Positions 1 to 4,814 of a DNA stretch of 8,850 nt are shown one piece after another. The DNA is taken from NCBI GenBank assembly GCA_001828645.1, contig MHZD01000129.1, positions 710-9,559 on the forward strand, written 5' to 3'. The notes under the pieces were generated by a model. That model had not been told where the DNA came from and searched no databases. It was given only the letters and a program-made list of their open reading frames with translations. How positions within the stretch are numbered: the stretch's first letter is position 1; every line of letters starts with the position of its first letter. Origin of the DNA: Planctomycetes bacterium RIFOXYC2_FULL_41_27 (GTDB lineage Bacteria; Planctomycetota; Brocadiia; Brocadiales; Brocadiaceae). The position numbers and the translations under genes were made by a program.

Positions 1-335
1 AGGTACGGGTAAGGGATGTCTACCCTCTCAACAAATTCAGCGGTTTGATTGGCCTCACTTAACATGCCTATAGCAAGGATTTCAATCCCGTAATCTTCCA
101 GAAGACCTTGCATAACCTTCGCCCTGCCTTCACAACCGCCGCAGCAGTCAGAAAACCAGATTATGACCGGTTTTATTCCCCGATATGCAGACAGTGTATA
201 ATTTTTGCCTTTGGTGCTGGGAAGTGTAAAATCAGGGGCCTCAGCGCCAACCTTTACAATGTCCGCATAGGCTATACCATGTAAGGCAACAGAAATAATA
301 AGGCAGGAAGAGAATAAAGATAACCACAGTTTCAT
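1..335 (-). CDS. Secreted thioredoxin-fold (TlpA/peroxiredoxin-like) protein, C-terminus outside window
   Basis: Reading the minus strand from ATG at 335 gives 111 codons with no stop before the window edge, so the gene is 3'-truncated by the window. Residues 1-24 form a Sec signal peptide (K2, hydrophobic core LSLFSSCLIISVAL, likely cleavage AYA|D25), so the product is probably periplasmic or otherwise exported. After it come the AhpC/TlpA-type opening (VGAEAPDFTLPSTKGK, residues 29-44) and a strand ending in IIWFSDCCGGCEGR (58-71), which places a CGGC (C65-C68) where this fold carries its CxxC redox pair. C64 directly precedes it. The family performs disulfide reduction, cytochrome c maturation or peroxide reduction; which one cannot be told from this part. 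The start is supported by GGAGG seven bases upstream; the neighbouring ATG at 340 runs into a stop after two codons. It lies 102 bp downstream of the methyltransferase on the same strand. Confidence 0.85.
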   Translation of the reverse strand, partial: MKLWLSLFSSCLIISVALHGIAYADIVKVGAEAPDFTLPSTKGKNYTLSAYRGIKPVIIWFSDCCGGCEGRAKVMQGLLEDYGIEILAIGMLSEANQTAEFVERVDIPYPY

Positions 336-437
336 TTCATTACCTCCGTCTTTCAGGAAAACCAAGAAGAGTTTTACGAGTAACACAATGTTAGCAATGT
401 TCCCAGCAGAAAAAGGGTGGTCAAGCGGACGAAATGA

Positions 438-1256
438 TCATGCCCGTAGCGCTACCACCTCTAAGTACTCCGAATCAACAAGAGTGGAGCCTCCATCTCC
501 TTTGTTGTGGGTGGTCCAAAGCCCTTCGAGATCTTTGCGAAATGCAGTTTGTCCATCAGCATCGAGTGCAGCAAACGCTCGCTGTGTCGGGCCATAAAAC
601 TGCCTCCAAAACTCAACCACTTCGGGTGGGGCAAACGGGAACCTAAAGGATATGAAGCGCCGTGCAAACACCATTTCAGATGTGCCGTTCTGCAGGCGTT
701 CGCGCACCTTGGTTTCGTCTCCCCAAAGAAGTGGCGACGGCATCCCTGGCGGTGGAAGAACACGACTGGTAGTTGCCTTGAAGAGCTGACCAATAAAGCC
801 CGAAGGAATCCAGTTGGCCATAGCGATACGTCCGCCAGGTCGGCATACGCGGACTAGCTCTGCCGCAGTCTTTTCCGGGCGCGGCGCAAACATTGCTCCA
901 AACATCGTGACCACCAAATCAAAGGTGTTGTCGGGATAAGGAAGGTTTTCAACATCACTTTCGTCAAACTTGACCGAGAGTCCCTCTGTCTTCGCTCGGT
1001 CCCGACCTTGCTCAAGGAGATTAGGCGCAATGTCGACTCCGGTAACGCGCGCACCCGTCCGCGCACATGGCAAAGCGAGATTACCGGTACCGCATGCGAC
1101 ATCAAGGACTCGGAGGCCCGGGGTTACCCTAAGTCTATCAATAAACTCCGCCGCATCATCTTCATACGATTTCGCAATCTCTCCGAAATTTCCTGCCGTC
1201 CAAGTCGCTCGGAGCCGAGCTTTAAGTGTGCCAATATCAGGAATGGTTTCACTCAT
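438..1256 (-). CDS. Class I SAM-dependent methyltransferase (UbiE/Methyltransf_11 type)
   Basis: This 272-residue cytosolic Rossmann-fold methyltransferase has no recognisable specific substrate. Motif I is VLDVACGTG (50-58); the acidic residue binding the SAM ribose is D75 in VTGVDIAPNLL (71-81). Then come SDVENLPYPDNTFDLVV (100-116, with D101 for the adenine) and the RVCRPGGRIAMANW motif (136-149). The C-terminal third is the variable substrate region. The frame is open to an ATG at 1286, but the ATG at 1256 is chosen because AAAGGAGG lies five bases upstream. It is transcribed divergently from the arsR gene at 1448, a common layout for a repressor and its target. Its three cysteines (C55, C64, C138) sit in or next to general methyltransferase motifs and do not resemble the ArsM arsenite-methyltransferase set, so an arsenic role is not supported. 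GC is visibly higher than in its neighbours (38 of 60 bases at 1021-1080 against 24 of 60 at 1501-1560 in arsR), which suggests a different origin. Confidence 0.88.
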   Translation of the reverse strand: MSETIPDIGTLKARLRATWTAGNFGEIAKSYEDDAAEFIDRLRVTPGLRVLDVACGTGNLALPCARTGARVTGVDIAPNLLEQGRDRAKTEGLSVKFDESDVENLPYPDNTFDLVVTMFGAMFAPRPEKTAAELVRVCRPGGRIAMANWIPSGFIGQLFKATTSRVLPPPGMPSPLLWGDETKVRERLQNGTSEMVFARRFISFRFPFAPPEVVEFWRQFYGPTQRAFAALDADGQTAFRKDLEGLWTTHNKGDGGSTLVDSEYLEVVALRA

Positions 1257-1345
1257 ACTATCCTCCTTTTGATTTCTTCCCTCCATGCTTCGTTTATTTT
1301 AGCAAGTACCCTGAACTAAAATATCGCTACCTGAGGTATACCTTG

Positions 1346-1359
1346 AACATCTGGATGTT
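1346..1359. promoter_or_regulatory. Inverted repeat in the methyltransferase-arsR spacer (candidate operator)
   Basis: AACATC-TG-GATGTT is a perfect 6-2-6 inverted repeat, extendable to 9-2-9 with one mismatch (1343-1362). It lies 90 bp upstream of the methyltransferase start and just beside another small perfect palindrome, AGGTATACCT (1334-1343). Winged-helix repressors such as ArsR dimers bind sites of this form, so it is a candidate operator on the methyltransferase side. Function is inferred from position and symmetry only. Confidence 0.35.
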
Positions 1360-1385
1360 AAAAAAGCTAACACGGAAAAATATAG

Positions 1386-1420
1386 TTGATTATATTATAA
1401 TATTATCATATGATAATCAA
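1386..1420 (+). promoter_or_regulatory. arsR promoter with overlapping palindromic operator
   Basis: TTGATT (1386-1391), a 17-base spacer and TATGAT (1409-1414) match a sigma70-type promoter reading toward arsR, whose ATG is at 1448. The -10 box lies inside a perfect 16-bp palindrome, ATTATCATATGATAAT (1402-1417). In addition, TTGATTAT (1386-1393) and ATAATCAA (1413-1420) form an outer inverted repeat, so one arm covers the -35 and the other the -10. This arrangement would let a bound dimer block RNA polymerase, as expected for an autoregulated ArsR repressor. The promoter and symmetry are read directly; binding by this ArsR is inferred. Confidence 0.55.
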
Positions 1421-1447
1421 ATAAATTTTTAAAAATGGGAATAACAA

Positions 1448-1801
1448 ATGAACAAATTAGACATAAGAGACAAAGCAGAGGTTCTAAAGCTCTTGGGACA
1501 TCCAACCAGATTGTTGATCTTAGAAGAGCTTGCTAAAGGGGCTAAGTGTGTAACTGATATCCAGGATTTATTGGACATTGAACAGTCCAACCTCTCTCAA
1601 CATCTTTCAGTATTGCGGAGACTCAAGATAATAGATTTTTATGAGGATGGAGCGCTTCGTTGTTATTACATCACACGTCCCCGAATGGTAGATTCACTAT
1701 TTATGTTCATTTCCGGGAATTATCCTGTTGTACGACGTTCATGCGAAGAGGTTCGGAAGGAGAGTGAAAGACGACAGACAAAAACAGCCACGAGAAAATA
1801 A
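1448..1801 (+). CDS. ArsR/SmtB-family winged-helix transcriptional repressor
   Basis: The 117-residue length is normal for the family. The fold reads LKLLGHPTRLLILEEL (13-28), the helix KCVTDIQDLL (33-42), the recognition helix SNLSQHLSVLRRLKII (47-62) and the wing YEDGALRCYYIT (65-76), ending in a basic tail. These proteins bind operator DNA as dimers and release it on binding a metal or metalloid, or after thiol oxidation. The classical arsenic site (CVC in the helix before the recognition helix) is not present: only C34 remains at that point, with C72 in the wing and C99 in the C-terminal helix. The signal could be another metal, a thiol modification or none. The start is fixed by ATG 1448 with GGGA seven bases upstream. 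It is divergent from the methyltransferase, with palindromes over its own promoter, so autoregulation and control of the methyltransferase are likely. Base composition is AT-rich like the surrounding region. Confidence 0.92.
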   Translation: MNKLDIRDKAEVLKLLGHPTRLLILEELAKGAKCVTDIQDLLDIEQSNLSQHLSVLRRLKIIDFYEDGALRCYYITRPRMVDSLFMFISGNYPVVRRSCEEVRKESERRQTKTATRK

Positions 1802-2202
1802 ATTTTATTTACTTTCATACGAACGTCGAGTCTGATTGGACATTTTATTTTGAAGTATCCAATAGAGTAGTGAGTCATCGCTGGGAAAATCCTCAATTAA
1901 AAACATTCTATCCTGGTATGCATGCGGTTGTCATGGAGCATGATATTACTGCATGGCTCGAGCGTTGGACAATCAAACGGTATTGAACATCAAGAAGGAA
2001 AGTCAATAATAGGCTGGACTACTATAAACCAAACTATCGGCCACGCTATTATAGTCACTATTATAGACCTTTACTGTTACAAACCTTACTGCAAGTAATT
2101 TATTCGTACAAGGAATTTCATTTCACTACCTCTGCTGAGATTACGACAAATAATCCCTTCCCGAAAACCTTCTTCAAAGACATTCATTTTCCATCAAAAT
2201 AG
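1768..2202 (+). pseudogene. Possible decayed gene: one frame open except for a single TGA
   Basis: This is the main content of the first half of the long spacer after arsR. The frame offset from arsR has no stop from 1768 to 1983, meets TGA at 1984-1986, and then stays open to TAG at 2200-2202, about 145 codons with one interruption. The first half has protein-like composition (for example DWTFYFEVSNRVVSHRWENP and MHAVVMEHDITAWLERW), with no ATG before codon 51 and no clear ribosome site. The second half is Tyr/Pro-rich near its start (YYKPNYRPRYYSHYYRP), which includes a 12-base direct repeat (CTATTATAG at 2046 and 2058). I recognise no family. It may be a third gene of the arsR module that lost its start and gained a stop, or a chance open frame. 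Confidence 0.25.
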
Positions 2203-2353
2203 GACGCTGATTTTCTCAGATACACGCTGATAATTTTTGTATTTAATCCTGATAATCGTTCGACTGATCCTTCGACAAGCTCAGGATGCAGTGCCGTTCA
2301 TGGTGAGTCTGTCGAACCATCACGACGAAGTCTGCGTTCATCTGCGTCCAAAA
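2202..2353 (-). repeat. Composite intergenic repeat element A (52-bp insert)
   Basis: The element is bounded by GGACGC (2202-2207) and GCGTCC (2344-2349). Read on the minus strand it runs TTTTGGACGCAGATGAACGC, then GACTTCGTCGTGA, and later TCAGTCGAACGATTATCAGG. This aligns in order with element C at 3145-3212 in the opposite orientation. Where element C has only GCGC between TCGTCGTGA and TCAGTCGAACG, this copy holds 52 bases (2268-2319). That insert is itself an imperfect inverted repeat (TTCGACA at 2271-2277, TGTCGAA at 2310-2316). The element ends 13 bp beyond the trmO stop codon, so it would be in the trmO transcript tail. Confidence 0.7.
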
Positions 2354-2366
2354 TAAAATTTTTGAA

Positions 2367-2798
2367 TTAGTATTCAAGCTTGTTCACCCAATCGGGGTAT
2401 CTTATTCCTTCGACGGCATCATATGGAGGAGTGTAAGGCTTAATGTCAATGAGAGGTGTTCCATCCAACACATCCAGCCCTTTAACCTTTATTATATTCC
2501 TATTTCTTTCAATCACTTTAACGGTGGTCATGCCAATAGGATTAGGCCTCCATGGGCAACGACAGGCAAATATACCGACCTCCGGAACGTCTTTCTTCCC
2601 CTGCGGTCTCATTTTAAGCTTGACCTTATCTACTTTGTCAAGCCAATAAAGAATGATTAGATGAGAATATTCTTCGATTCCTTCCAAACCATCTGAATAG
2701 TTATCGTCAATGACTATTTCTGTAACTAAATCCTGCCAGCCGCCGAATCTGGGTTGTTTTATGGGACTTTTGATATAACCAATGGGTTTTAATTGCAT
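2367..2798 (-). CDS. trmO: TrmO-family tRNA (adenine-N6) methyltransferase
   Basis: This 143-residue cytosolic protein belongs to the TrmO (TsaA/YaeB) family, which uses SAM to methylate N6 of t6A37 in tRNA-Thr to give m6t6A and fine-tune decoding. The N-terminal MQLKPIGYIKSPIK matches the family opening. The SAM-binding signature is RCPWRPNPIGMTTVKV (80-95), and the C-terminal signature is LDGTPLIDIKPYTPPYDAV (111-129). The enzyme is the short form: the E. coli protein is about 235 residues and has an extra C-terminal domain that is missing here, as in archaeal and many bacterial members, so this is not a truncation. The start at 2798 has AGAGGA nine bases upstream. It is a single-gene unit, divergent from leuB, with repeat elements on both sides. 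Confidence 0.9.
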   Translation of the reverse strand: MQLKPIGYIKSPIKQPRFGGWQDLVTEIVIDDNYSDGLEGIEEYSHLIILYWLDKVDKVKLKMRPQGKKDVPEVGIFACRCPWRPNPIGMTTVKVIERNRNIIKVKGLDVLDGTPLIDIKPYTPPYDAVEGIRYPDWVNKLEY

Positions 2799-2880
2799 AA
2801 TGTTTCTTCCTCTAAATTAAAATATGTTTTATAGTACTACGCCGTAAAAACTTCTTTTTTGTGTAAGTTTATAGGAATAG

Positions 2881-2943
2881 TGACGTGCGTCGAATGACGC
2901 GTGACAAGTAAAACATCACCCTACACTTGCCACACGCCACGTG
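2881..2943. repeat. GTGACAAGT-type intergenic repeat, copy 1
   Basis: The stretch holds short symmetrical words: GCGTC-GAAT-GACGC (2887-2900, perfect 5-4-5) and TGACAAGT (2902-2909) facing ACTTGCCA (2925-2932), 7 of 8 paired. The same vocabulary (TGACAAGTA, CTTGTCA, CACTCGACGC) reappears at 4728-4793 upstream of the lipoprotein gene. It has the look of a REP/BIME-like palindromic spacer element. It is in the trmO-leuB divergent spacer (2799-3323), which otherwise contains elements B and C, a palindrome and no convincing gene. Confidence 0.45.
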
Positions 2944-2948
2944 CCTTA

Positions 2949-2974
2949 TCGTTCGACTGAGCTCACGACGAAGT
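2949..2974 (+). repeat. Partial copy B of the intergenic repeat family
   Basis: CGTTCGACTGAGC followed at once by TCACGACGAAGTC reproduces the core of elements A and C with only GC at the junction. The flanking arms of A and C are absent, so this is a core-only copy. It is in the same orientation as the plus-strand reading of A and inverted with respect to C. Confidence 0.65.
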
Positions 2975-3063
2975 CTTTACCGCTTTGGTTGTGGCTATGC
3001 TGCGCTAAAATTTACCCTTCGAGTGAATCGGCAAGACTTCCGTCTTTTTTGATTTGTTCAATG

Positions 3064-3092
3064 AGTATCTCTCTTAAAGCTTATCCTGTCAA
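3064..3092 (-). promoter_or_regulatory. Candidate sigma70-type promoter reading toward trmO
   Basis: On the minus strand, TTGACA (3092-3087), a 17-base spacer and GATACT (3069-3064) give a perfect -35 and a fair -10. It points at trmO, about 265 bp upstream of its start, so it could drive trmO with a long leader carrying repeat copies 1 and B. It overlaps a 22-codon open remnant (3012-3080, minus strand, ending SLADSLEG), so the match may be fortuitous. Confidence 0.3.
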
Positions 3093-3144
3093 CAAAAATA
3101 ATGGGGTAGACTATTCTCAAAAATAAAGGTAAAATTAGTCTCCA

Positions 3145-3212
3145 TTTTGGACACGGATAAACATGGACTTCGTCGTGAGCGCTCAGTCGAACGATTGTCA
3201 GGATATTAAAAC
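3145..3212 (+). repeat. Composite intergenic repeat element C
   Basis: TTTTGGACACGGATAAACAT is followed by GACTTCGTCGTGAGC and GCTCAGTCGAACGATTGTC, matching element A read on the opposite strand in the same order with a handful of substitutions. CACGGAT (3152-3158) pairs with ATCCGTG (3256-3262), so a wider inverted repeat encloses both this element and the 22-bp palindrome. Together, elements A and C bracket trmO in inverted orientation. Confidence 0.7.
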
Positions 3213-3223
3213 AAATTAGGCGT

Positions 3224-3245
3224 GGGGCAATTCATGAATTGCCCC
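3224..3245. repeat. Perfect 22-bp palindrome upstream of leuB
   Basis: GGGGCAATTCA is followed directly by its exact reverse complement, TGAATTGCCCC, with no spacer. It lies 78 bp upstream of the leuB ATG and inside the wider CACGGAT/ATCCGTG inverted repeat. No T-run follows and no gene ends here, so it is not a terminator. It may be a mobile palindromic repeat, or part of the leuB leader if transcription starts upstream of it. Confidence 0.75.
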
Positions 3246-3323
3246 TACAATGTGCATCCGTGAAAATCTATGCCCTGATTCAAACAATATATGCTTAATT
3301 TTTGACTATACGGAGATGAATAC

Positions 3324-4436
3324 ATGAAAAAATGCATTGCTGTACTGGCAGGAGACGGAATAGGGCCGGAAATAATGAAGGAAGGACTGAAAGTACTTGA
3401 TGCCATCGCGAAGAAATTTGGTCATACCTTTGAATATAAAGAGGCATTGGTGGGGGGGTGCGCGTACGATAAATATGGCCATCCCCTGCCTGATGAAACA
3501 AAGAAAATTTGCAACAACGCCGATGCTATTTATTTTGGCGCAGTAGGTGGACCGAAATGGGATACCCTGCCAGCAGAATTGTCCCCTGAACGAGGCGCAC
3601 TGCTGCCTTTGAGGGCTATTTATGGCTTGTTCGCAAACCTGCGCCCTGCCGTGATATTTAAACCCCTGGCCGATGCAGCATCCCTGAAATCGGAACGTTT
3701 ACAGGGTGGACTGGACATCCTGATTGTGCGCGAATTGACAGGCGGGGTTTATTTCGGCAAAAACAAGGTAAAGTCAATCACCTTGAAAGAAGGAATGGTT
3801 CAAGGCGATTACGCCGTTGATTATATGATTTATTCCGTGCCTGAGATACAGAGAATTACCAAAGTAGCTTGCGAGGCGGCGACGAAACGCAGTAAGAAAT
3901 TGACCTCGATTGATAAGGCAAACGTCCTGGAAAGCTCAAAACTGTGGCGAAAGGTGGTTATTGATTACGTCCAGAAAAATTATCCTCAGATTCAACTTAA
4001 CCACATGTACGTGGACAATGCAGCCATGCAACTGGCAACGAACCCGAAGCAATTTGATGTAATTGTCACTGAAAATATGTTTGGCGACATCCTGTCAGAC
4101 CTGGCATCTGCCATTACCGGGTCAATCGGCATGCTGCCCAGCGCAAGCCTTTCAGAAACGGGTTTTGGGCTCTTTGAACCCATTCACGGCTCAGCGCCAG
4201 ATATTGCAGGGCAAGGCAAGGCAAATCCCCTGGCACAAATCCTGTCTGGGGCAATGATGCTAAAATATGCCTTCGGACTATACAAAGAGTCGAATGCCAT
4301 TGAACAGGCTATTATGGCCGTACTGGAAGATGGCTATCGGACTGGTGACATTGCCTCTGCAACAACACCAAAGGATAAAATACTTTCAACATCAGGCATG
4401 GGAAATAAAGTGGCAGAATATTTAAACAAAATATAA
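3324..4436 (+). CDS. leuB: 3-isopropylmalate dehydrogenase
   Basis: LeuB oxidises and decarboxylates (2R,3S)-3-isopropylmalate with NAD+ and Mg2+/Mn2+ to 2-oxoisocaproate, the third step committed to leucine; it acts in the cytosol as a homodimer. The 370-residue length is typical. It shows GDGIGPEIM (10-18), GAVGGPKWD (72-80) and [16 protein letters not shown] (93-108, R97 and R107 for the malate). It also has R136 in [12 protein letters not shown], with catalytic Y143, the DKANVL lysine K198 and the metal-binding aspartates D231, D255 and D259 in YVDNAAM and [17 protein letters not shown] (289-298) has D293, the residue that favours NAD over NADP. The start has GGAG eight bases upstream; a three-codon ATGAATACATGA overlaps the start codon. 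The gene stands alone, with no leuA, leuC or leuD beside it, and is divergent from trmO. Homologous isocitrate or tartrate dehydrogenases are excluded by the LeuB-specific substrate loop. Confidence 0.97.
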   Translation: MKKCIAVLAGDGIGPEIMKEGLKVLDAIAKKFGHTFEYKEALVGGCAYDKYGHPLPDETKKICNNADAIYFGAVGGPKWDTLPAELSPERGALLPLRAIYGLFANLRPAVIFKPLADAASLKSERLQGGLDILIVRELTGGVYFGKNKVKSITLKEGMVQGDYAVDYMIYSVPEIQRITKVACEAATKRSKKLTSIDKANVLESSKLWRKVVIDYVQKNYPQIQLNHMYVDNAAMQLATNPKQFDVIVTENMFGDILSDLASAITGSIGMLPSASLSETGFGLFEPIHGSAPDIAGQGKANPLAQILSGAMMLKYAFGLYKESNAIEQAIMAVLEDGYRTGDIASATTPKDKILSTSGMGNKVAEYLNKI

Positions 4437-4443
4437 TAGTACA

Positions 4444-4461
4444 GGCACGTGCGACGTGGCC
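4444..4461 (+). other. Small hairpin just after leuB
   Basis: CACGT-GCG-ACGTG (4446-4458) is a perfect 5-3-5 inverted repeat starting nine bases after the leuB stop codon, and the outer bases extend it with one mismatch. No T-run follows (CAATAAAACT), so it is at best a weak RNA 3'-end stabiliser or another copy of the spacer repeats, not a clear intrinsic terminator. Confidence 0.3.
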
Positions 4462-4509
4462 AATAAAACTAAATCGGTTGTATAAATGTTTAGGTTCGAG
4501 GTACAAACC

Positions 4510-4550
4510 AGAACCCACCGGGTCTCCCGCATACGGCTCTCCAGTCTTTT
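4510..4550 (-). other. Group II intron-like hairpin remnant
   Basis: Read on the minus strand, GGAGAGCCGTATGCGGGAGA followed by CCCG resembles the GAGCCGTATGCGG...GGTTC hairpin found just before the reverse transcriptase ORF in many bacterial group II introns. Here AGAACC (4510-4515) pairs with GGCTCT (4535-4540) through one G-U, and CGGG-TCT-CCCG (4519-4529) forms the inner stem. The usual CACGTACGG between inner stem and GGTTC is missing, and neither a reverse transcriptase nor intron domains V/VI are nearby. The call rests on recall of a common motif. The rest of the 4437-4814 spacer contains the small leuB hairpin, a promoter and a repeat. Confidence 0.4.
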
Positions 4551-4580
4551 CGTGCTAATACTATAAATGGATAAAAATTA

Positions 4581-4608
4581 TTGACATGGATTGGTAAAGT
4601 GTTATGAT
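4581..4608 (+). promoter_or_regulatory. Strong sigma70-type promoter upstream of the lipoprotein gene
   Basis: TTGACA (4581-4586), a 16-base spacer and TATGAT (4603-4608) lie in AT-rich DNA, the best promoter match in the window. The nearest downstream gene on this strand is the lipoprotein at 4815, which implies an untranslated leader of about 200 bases that contains the inverted repeat at 4728-4793. Confidence 0.6.
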
Positions 4609-4727
4609 GCTTGTGAAAAGAGCTTGGATAGGGCTATATTTGCTAAAACTGTGTTATAGTAGTACATTGCAAATACCGTTTTTTCCCTCTTACATGAGGA
4701 CAAGTTTTCGCAAGTGTTTAGAGATGA

Positions 4728-4793
4728 TGACAAGTAACGCATGTCAAGTGACGGCAATACCACTAGTCCCCTGTCACTCGACGCTTGTCACTT
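4728..4793. repeat. GTGACAAGT-type inverted repeat, copy 2
   Basis: Outer arms TGACAAG (4728-4734) and CTTGTCA (4784-4790) and inner arms AGTGAC (4747-4752) and GTCACT (4773-4778) are perfectly complementary. The words match copy 1 at 2881-2943. It ends 21 bases before the lipoprotein ATG, so a folded RNA could affect that gene's translation. It also shows that the in-frame TTG at 4785 is repeat DNA rather than a start codon. Confidence 0.55.
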
Positions 4794-4814
4794 ATTTGGT
4801 TTTTGAGTCTAAAT

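Noticed and set aside
438..1256. Arsenite methyltransferase (ArsM) identity for the methyltransferase, suggested by the adjacent arsR.
   Set aside because: The conserved ArsM cysteine set is absent and the motifs fit the general UbiE-like group.
3033..3050. AAGAC-TTCC-GTCTT followed by TTTT, like an intrinsic terminator on the plus strand.
   Set aside because: The stem is only five pairs and no plus-strand gene ends upstream of it.
3012..3080. 22-codon minus-strand stretch ending in SLADSLEG that looks protein-like.
   Set aside because: It is bounded by stops on both sides, has no start codon and is too short to support a gene or a named remnant.
2941..3126. 61-codon plus-strand open frame in the trmO-leuB spacer.
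   Set aside because: It starts within repeat copy B, has no ribosome site and shows no recognisable protein pattern.
4484..4520. tRNA-like GGTTCGAGGTACAAACC segment after leuB.
   Set aside because: Only a T-arm-like word is present; no acceptor, D or anticodon arms can be folded around it.
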